Below the pieces are notes generated by a model. It saw nothing but the letters and a program-made list of their open reading frames with translations, did no database searches and was not told where the DNA came from. Positions 56,122-64,000 of a stretch of 64,000 nucleotides of DNA are shown here, piece by piece (the stretch's first letter is position 1; each line of letters starts with the position of its first letter). The stretch comes from Campylobacter novaezeelandiae (lineage in GTDB: Bacteria; Campylobacterota; Campylobacteria; Campylobacterales; Campylobacteraceae), in contig NZ_QPGR01000001.1 of the NCBI RefSeq assembly GCF_004323845.1, positions 62,001 to 126,000 of the forward strand. The letters are read 5' to 3'. Made by a program: the position numbers and the translations under genes.

Positions 56122-56862
56122 TTAAAAATTAAGCCATTTTTTAGCAATAAATTTTAAATAATCGACATTACTAGAAGCATAAAATTCAATTTTAGTTTCT
56201 TTATAAATTTTCAAGGTATAATGATTTTTTAAAAACTCTACCATAGAGTCGCCAGAATGTATTAATTTTATATTATTTTCAAAATAATTTTCTAAAGGAT
56301 TTGAAAGAAAAGGAAAATGAGTGCAGGCTAAAATAAGAGCATCTGGATTTTGAATATCTTTAAAATAATAATTAAATACACTATTTAAAACCTCTCTTTC
56401 AAAAATTCCTTCTTCTACTAAAGGCACAAAAAGTCCTGTTGCTAAAGCTTGAATTTGAGTAAAACCTTCCAATGTTAAACGTTTTTGATATTCTTTTGAA
56501 TCAATTGTTGCTTTTGTTGCAATAACTAAAATTTTTTTATTTTTATCTTTAATCTGTTTTTTAGTCTCATTAATGCCAGCTTCAATCACTCCAAAAATAG
56601 GAAAAGAACAATTTTGACGTAAGGCATCTAAAGCATAAGCACTTGCTGTATTGCAAGCAATGACTAGAAAATCAACTTTATGCTGTTTAAAAAATTCAAG
56701 CGCCTCAAGACAAAATTTAATAATAGTATCTTTATCTTTTGTTCCATAAGGAACACGTGCTGTATCTCCATAATAAATTATTTTTTCAAATAATTTTGAA
56801 TTATACAAAGATTTTAAAACGCTAAGACCTCCTATACCACTATCAAAAACTCCAATTTTCAA
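56122..56862 (-). CDS. murI: Glutamate racemase
   Basis: 246 aa. Makes D-glutamate for peptidoglycan. N-terminal GVFDSGIGGLSVLKSL and the two catalytic Cys, in VIACNTASAYALD and ALILACTHFPFL. GDTARVPYGTKD is also conserved. Two bases after the lipoprotein gene's stop. Length slightly below the usual 260. Confidence 0.94.
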   Translation of the reverse strand: MKIGVFDSGIGGLSVLKSLYNSKLFEKIIYYGDTARVPYGTKDKDTIIKFCLEALEFFKQHKVDFLVIACNTASAYALDALRQNCSFPIFGVIEAGINETKKQIKDKNKKILVIATKATIDSKEYQKRLTLEGFTQIQALATGLFVPLVEEGIFEREVLNSVFNYYFKDIQNPDALILACTHFPFLSNPLENYFENNIKLIHSGDSMVEFLKNHYTLKIYKETKIEFYASSNVDYLKFIAKKWLNF

Positions 56863-56864
56863 AA

Positions 56865-57353
56865 CTAAAAAACCTTTAAATTGTATCGTCTAGCACCAAT
56901 ATAGCGTTTTTTCCAATATGCATTATTCAAAGAAGCTTCCTTAGCTCCACCTTTGGTTGATAAGTGAATAAATTTATCTTTACTCAAATAAATTCCCACA
57001 TGCATTCCATTTGGCCCTCTACCTGTTTTAAAAAAAACTAGATCTCCAGCCCTAAGATTCTTTCTAAGAACACTTTTTCCTGATTGAAGTTGCATTTTTG
57101 TAGTTCTTGGTATATAAGCTTTAAATTCAAGCAAAACACTTTGAGTAAAACCCGAACAATCAGCACCTTTTTTCGTTGTTCCACCAAGCTTATAAGGAGT
57201 TTTTTTCCACTCTTTAGAGACTCTTTGAAGTTTAGTCTCAATGGTATTATGATTTACAAATCCTAAATTACTGCTACTAGTTTGATGAATACTACATCCA
57301 GAAATAAAAAACAATACCCCAAAAAGAAAGCTTAAAAATAAAGTTTTACCCAT
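56865..57353 (-). CDS. NlpC/P60-family lipoprotein peptidase
   Basis: 162 aa. Lipobox FISGC (Cys20) after a hydrophobic signal, so anchored in a membrane facing the periplasm. The NlpC/P60 domain has catalytic Cys in KGADCSGFTQSVL, His in GMHVGIYL and a third residue His in FIHLST. Family members cut D-Glu-mDAP links in peptidoglycan. Between nhaA and murI on the minus strand, sharing one base with nhaA. Confidence 0.88.
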   Translation of the reverse strand: MGKTLFLSFLFGVLFFISGCSIHQTSSSNLGFVNHNTIETKLQRVSKEWKKTPYKLGGTTKKGADCSGFTQSVLLEFKAYIPRTTKMQLQSGKSVLRKNLRAGDLVFFKTGRGPNGMHVGIYLSKDKFIHLSTKGGAKEASLNNAYWKKRYIGARRYNLKVF

Positions 57354-58531
57354 TAAATTTCTTTTTTAGAATTAGCAAAAAATTTTAAATATATAAAACC
57401 AAAAATTCCAGAACAAAAAGAAGCAATCAATATAGATAAATTATCAGCGTAATGAAAAATATCACTTACTTCATAGGCTAATCCATCGATAAATAAACTC
57501 ATTGTAAAACCAATACCTGTTAAAATACAAACTCCATAAAGTTGTTTCAAATTAGCCTCATGAGGCAAAGTAGCTAACTTAAATTTTATAGCCAAATAAG
57601 AAAACAAAAACACACCGACTTGCTTTCCTAAAAAAAGTCCCAAGAATATACCTATACTCACTCCAGAAAAAATAGACCCCATAGTAATATTTGATAAATT
57701 TACTCCAGCATTAGCAAATGCAAATAAAGGTAATATAATAAAAATTAACCAAAATCTTAAACTTTCATCAATTTCTTTTAAGAAAGGTTGCCCTTCTTTT
57801 GTTTGCATTGGAATAAAAAAAGCCGTAATGATTCCAGCTAAAGTAGCATGAACTCCACTTTTTAAAACGCTTAACCAAAGAATAACTGAACATATAAAAT
57901 AAAAAGATTTTCTCGTATTTCCTAATAAATTTAAAATAAACATAACAAAAATAGCAATAGCCGCTATAACAAAAGCAACAACAGAAAGTTCAGTTGTATA
58001 AAAAATAGCTATAATTAAAATGGCTCCAACATCATCAAAAATAGCTAAAGATAATAAAAACACCTTTAAAGATGGTGGAATTTTTTTACCAACCATCATT
58101 AAAATAGCCAAAGCAAAAGCAGTGTCAGTAGCAGTTGGTATAGCCCAACCCTTAAGAGTGTAAGGATCTGTTATGTTGATAAGAACAAAAATAGCTGCAG
58201 GAACTATAATACCACCCAAAGCAGCAAAAAATGGCAGAACAATATTTTTAGGATTTTTAAAATCTCCTTGGATAAATTCTTTTTTAAGTTCAAGTCCTAT
58301 TGAAAAAAAGAATATAGATATTAATCCATCATTTATCCAAAGCAACAATGGTTTATCTAAAGCAAAATTCCCTACATTAAAACCAACATTTACATTAAGA
58401 AATTCTCTATAGTGTTCACTTAAAAAACTATTTTGGACACATAAAGCAAGAATAGTACAAATTATTAGTAAAAATCCGCCAAAAACTTCACTAGATACTA
58501 TTTTTTTTATCTTATCCAAAGTTTCATTCAT
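57353..58531 (-). CDS. nhaA: NhaA sodium/proton antiporter (second copy)
   Basis: 392 aa with about twelve membrane segments. Family motifs [39 protein letters not shown], and [18 protein letters not shown] with the paired Asp of the ion site. Exports Na+ in exchange for protons at alkaline pH. Arranged in tandem with the next gene upstream, sharing one base. Clearly a paralogue, not a recent copy, judging by scattered substitutions. Confidence 0.94.
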   Translation of the reverse strand: MNETLDKIKKIVSSEVFGGFLLIICTILALCVQNSFLSEHYREFLNVNVGFNVGNFALDKPLLLWINDGLISIFFFSIGLELKKEFIQGDFKNPKNIVLPFFAALGGIIVPAAIFVLINITDPYTLKGWAIPTATDTAFALAILMMVGKKIPPSLKVFLLSLAIFDDVGAILIIAIFYTTELSVVAFVIAAIAIFVMFILNLLGNTRKSFYFICSVILWLSVLKSGVHATLAGIITAFFIPMQTKEGQPFLKEIDESLRFWLIFIILPLFAFANAGVNLSNITMGSIFSGVSIGIFLGLFLGKQVGVFLFSYLAIKFKLATLPHEANLKQLYGVCILTGIGFTMSLFIDGLAYEVSDIFHYADNLSILIASFCSGIFGFIYLKFFANSKKEI

Positions 58532-59682
58532 TATTTACTTACCATTTTTAAATAAATATAACCATATATAGCACTTAAAAAACTTGCAATCAATATGGCC
58601 AAACGATCACTATGCTCAAAAATATCACTATTTTTATAAGCTAGTCCATCTATAAATAAACTCATTGTAAAACCAATACCTGTTAAAATACAAATACCAT
58701 AAAACTGTTTATAGCTTACATTATCTGGCATTGTTGCTACTTTAAATTTTATAGCCAAATAAGAAAACAAAAATACCCCAACTTGCTTACCTAAAAAAAG
58801 TCCTAGAATAATACCAAGGCTTACAGATGAGAAAATAGAAGATAAATGCATACTTCTTAGATCTACTCCTGCATTAACAAAAGCAAATAATGGCAAAATA
58901 AAATAGATTACCCAACAATTTAAACTTTCATAAACTTTATGCAAATAAGGTTTTTTATCTTTTGTATCTAAAGGGATAAATAAAGCTATAATAACTCCTG
59001 CTAAAGTAGCATGGACTCCACTTTTTAACATAGCTACCCAAAGAATAACTCCAATTAAAACATAAAAAGGAAGATGTGTAACATGAAAATAGTTTAAAAA
59101 AAATAGAGCAATAATACATATTAAACAAATAATAAGCGCAAACAAAGAAATTTGATCAGTATAAAATAAAGCAATGATAATTATTGCTCCTAAATCATCA
59201 AAAATAGCCAACGAAAGCAAAAAAAGTTTTAAACTAGAAGGAATTCTATTGCCCAAAAGCATTAAAATTCCTACCGCAAAAGCAATATCAGTAGCAGTTG
59301 GTATAGCCCAACCTTTCATTGCATATTCATGAGAATAATTGATTATTGTAAAAATTAAAGCTGGGACTATCATTCCACCCAATGCACCAAATATAGGCAA
59401 AGAAACAGATTTGATATTTTTAAGCTGTCCTCTTAAAATTTCATATTTTAATTCAAGTCCAATACATAAGAAAAAAATAGCAATCAAACCATCATTAATC
59501 CATAATACTATAGGCTTTGAAAGCTTAAACTCATTAAAACCTATGCTAAATTGTATAGACAAAAATTTATCATACAAGTCTATAAAAGAAATATTTTTAC
59601 AAAATAATGCAAAAAAAGTGAAAAATATCAATAAAACTCCAGGAAATGTTTCACTTAAAATAAATCTTTTTATAGCCTGCAT
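58531..59682 (-). CDS. nhaA: NhaA sodium/proton antiporter (first copy)
   Basis: 383 aa from ATG 59682, with ggga seven bases upstream; the in-frame codon at 59706 is less likely. Same motifs as the neighbour: [60 protein letters not shown] with both Asp. Transcribed first of the pair, 20 bases after the YjfB-like gene. Tandem nhaA is also found in C. jejuni. Confidence 0.94.
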   Translation of the reverse strand: MQAIKRFILSETFPGVLLIFFTFFALFCKNISFIDLYDKFLSIQFSIGFNEFKLSKPIVLWINDGLIAIFFLCIGLELKYEILRGQLKNIKSVSLPIFGALGGMIVPALIFTIINYSHEYAMKGWAIPTATDIAFAVGILMLLGNRIPSSLKLFLLSLAIFDDLGAIIIIALFYTDQISLFALIICLICIIALFFLNYFHVTHLPFYVLIGVILWVAMLKSGVHATLAGVIIALFIPLDTKDKKPYLHKVYESLNCWVIYFILPLFAFVNAGVDLRSMHLSSIFSSVSLGIILGLFLGKQVGVFLFSYLAIKFKVATMPDNVSYKQFYGICILTGIGFTMSLFIDGLAYKNSDIFEHSDRLAILIASFLSAIYGYIYLKMVSK

Positions 59683-59702
59683 TTTATTTCCCAAAATAGC
59701 AA

Positions 59703-59894
59703 TCAAGCATAAATATCAAGATTAGAATTTGAAATTGAGTTAGAACTACTTGAAGGAGCAGAACTTTGAGGATTTGCCATTTCTAAACCATCAATAAGTT
59801 CGGCCATTAAAGCTTCATTAGAATCCATTGTTTTTTTTAAAAGCGATGTATTAATCGTTGTCATTAAAGAAACATTACTCATATCTGAAATCAT
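59703..59894 (-). CDS. YjfB-like putative motility protein
   Basis: 63 aa from ATG 59894, preceded by aaaggag. The N-terminal part ([32 protein letters not shown]) resembles the small YjfB motility family, short alpha-helical proteins with a conserved VLKKAMD-type core. A Ser/Asn-rich tail ends it. A sigma-28-like -10 (CCGATAT) sits 29 bases upstream, which fits a late flagellar gene. Function unknown. Confidence 0.65.
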   Translation of the reverse strand: MISDMSNVSLMTTINTSLLKKTMDSNEALMAELIDGLEMANPQSSAPSSSSNSISNSNLDIYA

Positions 59895-59922
59895 TTTTTC
59901 TCCTTTATTTGGACTTATAGAC

Positions 59923-59949
59923 ATATCGGAATTTTATCATATTTTTTAA
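59923..59949 (-). promoter_or_regulatory. Candidate sigma-28 (FliA) promoter for the YjfB-like gene
   Basis: On the minus strand CCGATAT (complement of 59923-59929) matches the -10 core of flagellar sigma-28 promoters. A TAAA-containing stretch lies about 11 bases upstream. The spacing to the ATG at 59894 allows a 5' leader of about 22 bases. Confidence 0.5.
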
Positions 59950-60015
59950 TTCTTTTTAAAAAATTATAACTATTTTTTTAAAAAAATATTTTTAAATTTC
60001 ATATGCTTAAAAGCC

Positions 60016-60056
60016 TTATAATTATAATGTTACAATTTGTAAAATTATAATTATAA
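60016..60056. repeat. 13-bp inverted repeat with Fur/PerR-box-like arms
   Basis: Arms ttataattataat (60016-60028) and attataattataa (60044-60056), separated by 15 bases that contain a smaller dyad ttaca-att-tgtaa (60030-60042). Each arm resembles a Fur-family TATAAT-dyad. It shares bases 60044-60049 with another inverted repeat. Confidence 0.6.
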
Positions 60057-60079
60057 TCTTTAAAATATAATTTTACAAA
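60036..60079. repeat. 14-bp inverted repeat competing with its neighbour
   Basis: Arms tttgtaaaattata (60036-60049) and tataattttacaaa (60066-60079), perfect. Because the left arm overlaps the previous repeat's right arm, the two hairpins cannot form together. Confidence 0.6.
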
Positions 60080-60080
60080 A

Positions 60081-60106
60081 CTAAATATTCATCAAAAAAT
60101 ATTTAG
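60081..60106. terminator. Terminator-like hairpin downstream of terC
   Basis: 9-bp stem ctaaatatt (60081-60089) with aatatttag (60098-60106), 8-base loop. On the minus strand it is followed by tttt, placing it as a possible end for terC transcripts about 100 bases past the stop. Confidence 0.55.
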
Positions 60107-60202
60107 TCTTTTAATGATTATTATTTATTATAAATTTTAATTTATTATTTTTTTCATTTAAATAAAAAATCATTTTTATTTATAAAAATTTAAAATAGTT
60201 TT

Positions 60203-60922
60203 TTACCTATTTTTTTCATTTAAAATAACTAAAATTTGCACAATCAAAGAAAAAACCATGGCAACATAAATATAAGCTTTATTAATATAAATATCAAAAC
60301 TTTGAGCTATTAAAACAACCCCTATCATCACTAAAAAAGCTAAAGCTAAAATTTTAATACTTGGATATTTTTCTACAAAATCTGCAATAGGTTTTGATGC
60401 AAAAAGCATTACTAAAACAGCTATAATTACAGCTAAAATCATAATACTAATATCTTGAGCTATCCCAACAGCAGTTATAATACTATCAAGAGAAAAAATA
60501 ATATCCATAATGGCTATTTCAGCAACTATAATCCAAAATTTTCCCGCTGTAACTTTTTGCGTCTTTTTATCATCTTCTTTGTGAGTACAAAAAATTTGTT
60601 CTTTGATTTCTTGAAAAGATTTAATAACTAAAAATAACCCTCCAAAAAATAAAATCAAATCTCTCCAAGAAATTTCTTGATTAAAAATACTAAATAAAGG
60701 ATTTGTAAGTTTCATTATCCAAAAAAGAGATAAAAGCAATAATATTCTTGTAATCATTGCAAAAGCTAATCCAAAGATTCTTCCCTTATTTCTATATTCT
60801 TTAGGAAGCTTATTGACTAAAATTGTTAAAAAAATAACATTATCAATTCCTAAAACAATTTCTAACGCACTTAATGTAACAAGAGTTACCCAAGCATCAA
60901 TACTAAAAATCCAATCAAACAT
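60203..60922 (-). CDS. terC: TerC-family membrane protein
   Basis: 239 aa with about seven membrane segments. The conserved acidic motifs are LEIVLGIDNVIFLTILV and AIMDIIFSLDSIITAVG. Family members such as YceF/Alx and MeeF-like proteins export manganese or other metals; it is named after tellurite resistance. The substrate here is not known. Overlaps purN by eight bases. Confidence 0.88.
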   Translation of the reverse strand: MFDWIFSIDAWVTLVTLSALEIVLGIDNVIFLTILVNKLPKEYRNKGRIFGLAFAMITRILLLLSLFWIMKLTNPLFSIFNQEISWRDLILFFGGLFLVIKSFQEIKEQIFCTHKEDDKKTQKVTAGKFWIIVAEIAIMDIIFSLDSIITAVGIAQDISIMILAVIIAVLVMLFASKPIADFVEKYPSIKILALAFLVMIGVVLIAQSFDIYINKAYIYVAMVFSLIVQILVILNEKNR

Positions 60923-61505
60923 TATTTTCCTTTAATATTTTTTCACTTGTTTCTATAATAGCCTGAATTAGAATTTGATGTTCAAGAATATGAATTTTAT
61001 CTTCAAACTCTTTAAAACTCAAATTTTTCTTTTCAAATGCCTTTTGTGCAATAATCTCTCCTCCATCTAAGCTTTCATCAACCCAATGAACACTTACTCC
61101 AGCTACTTTCATATCGCTTTCATAGCTTTGTTTGATAGCATTTGCTCCTTTAAAAAGAGGAAGCAAAGAAGGATGAAGATTGATAGCTTTGATATTTTGA
61201 GTAAAAACAGGACTTAAAATTCTCATAAATCCAGCTAATATAGTCAAATCTATCTTACTTTTTTGTATTTCATTCACTAAAACTTCATCAAACTCTTCAC
61301 GTTTAGTATAATCATTGTGATCAATAATTATACTCTTAAGATTATATTTTTCTACTCTTTGTATGCCAAATGCATTTTTATTATTGCAAATACAAAGTAC
61401 AACTTCAAAATATATGCCTTTTACCTTTTTTTTGTGAAGTTTTTTTAAAATATTTTCTAAATTGCTCCCATTTCCACTAAAAAGAATAGCAAGTCTTATA
61501 TGCAT
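60915..61505 (-). CDS. purN: Phosphoribosylglycinamide formyltransferase
   Basis: 196 aa. Third step of purine synthesis. N-terminal LAILFSGNGSNLENILKKL, the formyl-THF region LTILAGFMRILSPVF, INLHPSLLPLFKG with the catalytic Asn-His pair, and VHWVDESLDGGEIIAQKAF. Length normal. It overlaps both neighbours by eight to ten bases, so the run nnr-purN-terC is one operon. Confidence 0.95.
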   Translation of the reverse strand: MHIRLAILFSGNGSNLENILKKLHKKKVKGIYFEVVLCICNNKNAFGIQRVEKYNLKSIIIDHNDYTKREEFDEVLVNEIQKSKIDLTILAGFMRILSPVFTQNIKAINLHPSLLPLFKGANAIKQSYESDMKVAGVSVHWVDESLDGGEIIAQKAFEKKNLSFKEFEDKIHILEHQILIQAIIETSEKILKENNV

Positions 61506-62848
61506 TTTAAACCTTTAATAAGTTTTAAAGCATCAAAGCTATTTTGATTAAATTTATATTTCTTAGCTACAAGTGCATGAGCTAAACAAGCATTTTTTGC
61601 TGCATCCAATGGAGAAAAATTAGCACCTAAAAGTGCCGCTATCATACCGCTTAAAACATCACCACTACCGCCTTTTGCTAAATTTGCATTTCCTAAATTT
61701 ACAACAAAAAGCTGATCTTTTTGCATTATAATAGGATTGGCTCCTTTTAAAAGTAAAACACATTCAAAAGTATTAGTAAATTTTCTAGCATAAAAAAAAC
61801 GATTTTTTTGAATTACACTTGTGCTGATGTCTTCTTTAAAGCAAAATTTTAAAAGTCTTGAAAATTCTTTAGGATGTGGTGTTAATATCACATCTTTTCT
61901 TTGCAAAAAATTTAATATATTTTCACTCAAAAAACAATTTGCATCTAAAACTAAAGGAATATTATCTAAAATATTATCTTTTAAAATATCTAGATTATTA
62001 AGACCCATACCTAAGGCTGCAACATTAGCTTTAGGTTCTATTTTATCTTTTAGCATTATAAGCGGAGAAAAAGTTTTTTTAGCTACTAAAGAAACAAGAC
62101 CTGCTCCAAAATTTAAAGCTCCAAGTGCAGCTAATGTTCCAGCACTTTCATTACCTGCGATATAAATATGTCCAAAATTTGCCTTATTAGAATTTACTTT
62201 TCTTTTTATGATATTTAAATCTTTTTCTTTAAGTAAAAAACCTTGCGGGTCTTTAATAAATTTTTTATTTGAAATACCTAAATTAGCAATTTTAATTTTT
62301 CCAATAAATTCTTTAGCAAAATCTTCTAGTAATATCTCTTTTAAAGCACCCATACAAAGCGTAATATCTGCCTTAAAACAAAATTCCATACCCAAACCAC
62401 TTGGGATATCGCAAGCAATTTTTAAAGCTTTGCTTGAATTGACTTTTTGAAAAATTTCAATAGTTTTTGTATTTAATTTTCCTTTAAATCCACTCCCGAA
62501 AACAGCATCAACTATAATATCAAATTTATTGAAATTTGGTTCTTTTTTTAAGAACTTAAAACCATAATTTCCTAAAATTCTACTTTGTTTTTTAAAATTC
62601 TCATTTTCCCTAAATTCAAGCTTAAAAGCCTTGCATTTTTTCAAATGTCTTATAGCCACAAGCGCATCACAAGCATTATTGCCTCCGCCTAATAAAAAAA
62701 GAACTTTAGCTTTATTGAATTTCTTTTGTTCTTTTTTTATAAGTTTAGCCAAAGAAATTCCAGCATTTTCTAATAAAATATCTTCATTTAAACCATTATT
62801 GATAGCATTTTGATCCAAAATTTGAGAGTTGTTATAAATAGCTTTCAT
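61496..62848 (-). CDS. nnr: NAD(P)HX epimerase/dehydratase (bifunctional)
   Basis: 450 aa. N-terminal YjeF_N epimerase domain (ILLENAGISLAKLI, LLGGGNNACDALVAIRHLK, CDIPSGLG) and C-terminal carbohydrate-kinase-like dehydratase domain (IYIAGNESAGTLAALGA, LDANCF, VILTPHPKEFSRLL, LAKGGSGDVLSGMIAALLG). Repairs damaged, hydrated NAD(P)H. The GSGD motif marks the active-site Asp. Confidence 0.92.
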   Translation of the reverse strand: MKAIYNNSQILDQNAINNGLNEDILLENAGISLAKLIKKEQKKFNKAKVLFLLGGGNNACDALVAIRHLKKCKAFKLEFRENENFKKQSRILGNYGFKFLKKEPNFNKFDIIVDAVFGSGFKGKLNTKTIEIFQKVNSSKALKIACDIPSGLGMEFCFKADITLCMGALKEILLEDFAKEFIGKIKIANLGISNKKFIKDPQGFLLKEKDLNIIKRKVNSNKANFGHIYIAGNESAGTLAALGALNFGAGLVSLVAKKTFSPLIMLKDKIEPKANVAALGMGLNNLDILKDNILDNIPLVLDANCFLSENILNFLQRKDVILTPHPKEFSRLLKFCFKEDISTSVIQKNRFFYARKFTNTFECVLLLKGANPIIMQKDQLFVVNLGNANLAKGGSGDVLSGMIAALLGANFSPLDAAKNACLAHALVAKKYKFNQNSFDALKLIKGLKCI

Positions 62849-63531
62849 TTATCTTTTTTAACCAAAAAATAAATATTTTTTTCTCTTTCTTCTTTAAATT
62901 TTTCCATTCTAGGAAGAAAATGTTGCATCAAAGCTCTAAAATTTTTAAAACCATAATTTTGCGGATTAAAGTCTGAATACTTGCGGTTCATATTCATTCT
63001 TATTTGAGCATACTCTGCTCTTGTTTTCTCTTCTATTAATTGTTCTATTATATTGATTAAGACTTTTAAATCATTTTTATCTAGAGTATTTTGATCTTTA
63101 TTTTTATCCTTATCAAGATAAAAAAATTCATTAAAAGCATTTACATAAGATTTTATAGATTGTTTTAAGCCTATACCTATAACTTGTTTTTTATTTTCTC
63201 TTAATTTTTGTATCAAACTTGTATAATCACTATCACTAGAAACAATAATAAAAATATCAATATCTTTCTCGTAAAAAAAGCTTAAAATCTCTGTTATTAA
63301 ATACATATCGCTTGAATTTTTTTGCGCCCTAAAGTTAAATTGTTGCATAGCTATAATAGAATGATCGCCTACTTTTTTCTTCCAATTTTGCACACTTTCT
63401 TTGGTCCAATCAGCATAAATTCTTTTAATTACCAACTCTCCATAATTTGAAGCTATATTAAAAATATCATCAGCATACTTTTCTGGAATATTTTCAGCAT
63501 CAATAAAAACAGCAACACTTTTATTTTCCAT
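62845..63531 (-). CDS. NYN-domain (LabA-like) protein with OST-HTH-like C-terminus
   Basis: 228 aa. The N-terminal PIN-like NYN domain has acidic residues in VAVFIDAENIPEKYADDI, NSSDMYLITEILSFF and IIVSSDSDYTSLIQKLR, the pattern of a metal-dependent RNase. The C-terminal 70 residues (RAEYAQIRMNMNRKYSDFNPQNYGFKNFRALMQHF) look like the OST-HTH/LOTUS module that binds RNA. Probably an RNA-cleaving or RNA-binding regulator; targets unknown. Overlaps nnr by four bases. Confidence 0.8.
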   Translation of the reverse strand: MENKSVAVFIDAENIPEKYADDIFNIASNYGELVIKRIYADWTKESVQNWKKKVGDHSIIAMQQFNFRAQKNSSDMYLITEILSFFYEKDIDIFIIVSSDSDYTSLIQKLRENKKQVIGIGLKQSIKSYVNAFNEFFYLDKDKNKDQNTLDKNDLKVLINIIEQLIEEKTRAEYAQIRMNMNRKYSDFNPQNYGFKNFRALMQHFLPRMEKFKEEREKNIYFLVKKDK

Positions 63532-63533
63532 TT

Positions 63534-64000
63534 TTATCCTCTCATTCTAAAACTTAAAGCTTCTAAAACATGATTTTTAAGAATTATTTCACTCTTTGCC
63601 AAATCAGCACAACTTCTTGCAACTTTTAAAGTTTTATTTACTCCTCTTTGAGAAAGATTATATCTTAAAGTTGCTTTATCAAGTATCTCTTTAGCTTCAT
63701 CATCTAAAATGCAAAATTTCTTCAAATCTTCATCTTGTAGCTTTCCATTAAATTCTTTCTGACCTCTCTTCTTTTGAAATAAAAAAGCATCAAATATCAT
63801 ATCATTCATTTGCTTAGAGCTTAAATCTGCTTTATCATTAACATCTATTTCATCCATAGCTACATACAAATCTATCCTATCTAAAATAGGCCAAGAAATT
63901 TTATTTTTATACCTTTTAATTTCATTATCGCCACAAACACAACTTAAGTTTTTAGAGAATAAATTACCACAAGGACAAGGATTTAAAGCGGCAGCAAAAA
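63534..64000 (-). CDS. comM: ComM/YifB Mg-chelatase-like AAA+ protein (5' end missing)
   Basis: The frame is open to the window edge on the minus strand; 154 codons are visible. It contains AAALNPCPCGN and the zinc-type Cys pair CVCGDNEIKRY, then ISWPILDRIDLYV (sensor region) and the family C-terminus RYNLSQRGVNKTLKVARSCADLAKSE. ComM drives branch migration of recombining DNA during natural transformation, a trait of Campylobacter. The ORF beginning at 63869 is only an internal start. Confidence 0.9.
   Translation of the reverse strand, partial: FAAALNPCPCGNLFSKNLSCVCGDNEIKRYKNKISWPILDRIDLYVAMDEIDVNDKADLSSKQMNDMIFDAFLFQKKRGQKEFNGKLQDEDLKKFCILDDEAKEILDKATLRYNLSQRGVNKTLKVARSCADLAKSEIILKNHVLEALSFRMRG

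Larger units (their letters stand above)
59925..60202. other. 278-bp non-coding region with overlapping hairpins
   Basis: No gene seen. Contains, in order, the sigma-28-like promoter, then two overlapping inverted repeats (60016-60028 with 60044-60056; 60036-60049 with 60066-60079) and a terminator-like hairpin (60081-60106). Lies between terC (ends 60203) and the YjfB-like gene, both on the minus strand. Confidence 0.7.

Noticed and set aside
61821..62165. A 114-codon plus-strand frame opposite nnr
   Set aside because: Antisense shadow; the minus-strand frame has both YjeF_N and kinase-like motifs in order.
1..64000. Long G or C homopolymers, tRNA, rRNA, CRISPR, insertion sequences, prophage
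   Set aside because: None seen. The longest G runs are about five bases.

Overview
The window is a contiguous piece of an AT-rich, gene-dense chromosome from the genus Campylobacter, close to the C. jejuni/C. coli group. The evidence is the gene set: flgP-flgQ-flgR, a complete liv branched-chain amino-acid operon, the fused CcsBA cytochrome assembly protein, flhA preceded by an Rrf2 regulator, XerH, tandem nhaA, sdaC-sdaA and an astA-dsbI-dsbA cluster. Nearly every gene resembles a C. jejuni gene. The gene order, recalled from memory of C. jejuni NCTC 11168, is a mosaic of blocks from distant places on that chromosome, so this is a different species or a strongly rearranged strain. I do not assign a species.

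Layout. 1-3.9 kb: end of flgP, flgQ, flgR (activator for sigma-54 flagellar genes), asd and a UPF0114 membrane gene. 3.9-10.2 kb: a truncated porin N-terminus, a small cytochrome c, and livJ-livK-livH-livM-livG-livF. 10.3-14 kb: giant ccsBA and a membrane gene. 14-16.1 kb (minus): murG and ftsW. 16.3-19.5 kb: pycA, a small gene, the N-degron transferase bpt and a C-terminal J-domain protein. 19.5-23.5 kb (minus): a PpiD-like chaperone gene, ftsA and ftsZ. 23.6-25.4 kb: rsmH and an FtsL-like gene. 26-30.6 kb: Rrf2 regulator, flhA, a DHH phosphoesterase and two small genes. 30.5-35.2 kb: sulfur and redox genes (tsdA; astA-dsbI-dsbA) and a candidate 42-aa gene. 35.2-39.2 kb: a 587-bp AT-rich gap with a candidate dif site, xerH, a pabB-pabC fusion and pabA. 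39.2-45.5 kb: yaaA, an iron-sulfur oxidoreductase, hemN, hemB, ribA and rsmG. 45.5-52.5 kb: yeiH with its LysR neighbour, murA, moeA, mog, corA and a DUF411 protein. 52.6-64 kb (minus): sdaC-sdaA, map, murI, an NlpC/P60 lipoprotein, two nhaA genes, a YjfB-like motility gene, terC, purN, nnr, a NYN-type gene and the end of comM.

How the genes work together. Several sets form recognisable processes: flagellar control and export (flgP, flgQ, flgR, flhA, the YjfB-like gene), cell division and wall synthesis (ftsA, ftsZ, ftsW, the FtsL-like gene, murG, murA, murI), branched-chain amino-acid uptake, serine catabolism (sdaC-sdaA), periplasmic sulfur and redox chemistry (tsdA, ccsBA, astA, dsbA, dsbI), and folate, haem and molybdopterin cofactor synthesis.

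No rRNA, tRNA, CRISPR array, insertion sequence, prophage or long G/C homopolymer was seen. I did not find a clearly new defence or mobile system. The most notable signals are a 312-bp perfect repeat shared by livJ and livK, a candidate dif site beside xerH, overlapping alternative hairpins upstream of the YjfB-like gene, an FtsL-like gene in the rsmH operon, a 33-bp palindrome upstream of sdaC, and a truncated major-porin N-terminus.
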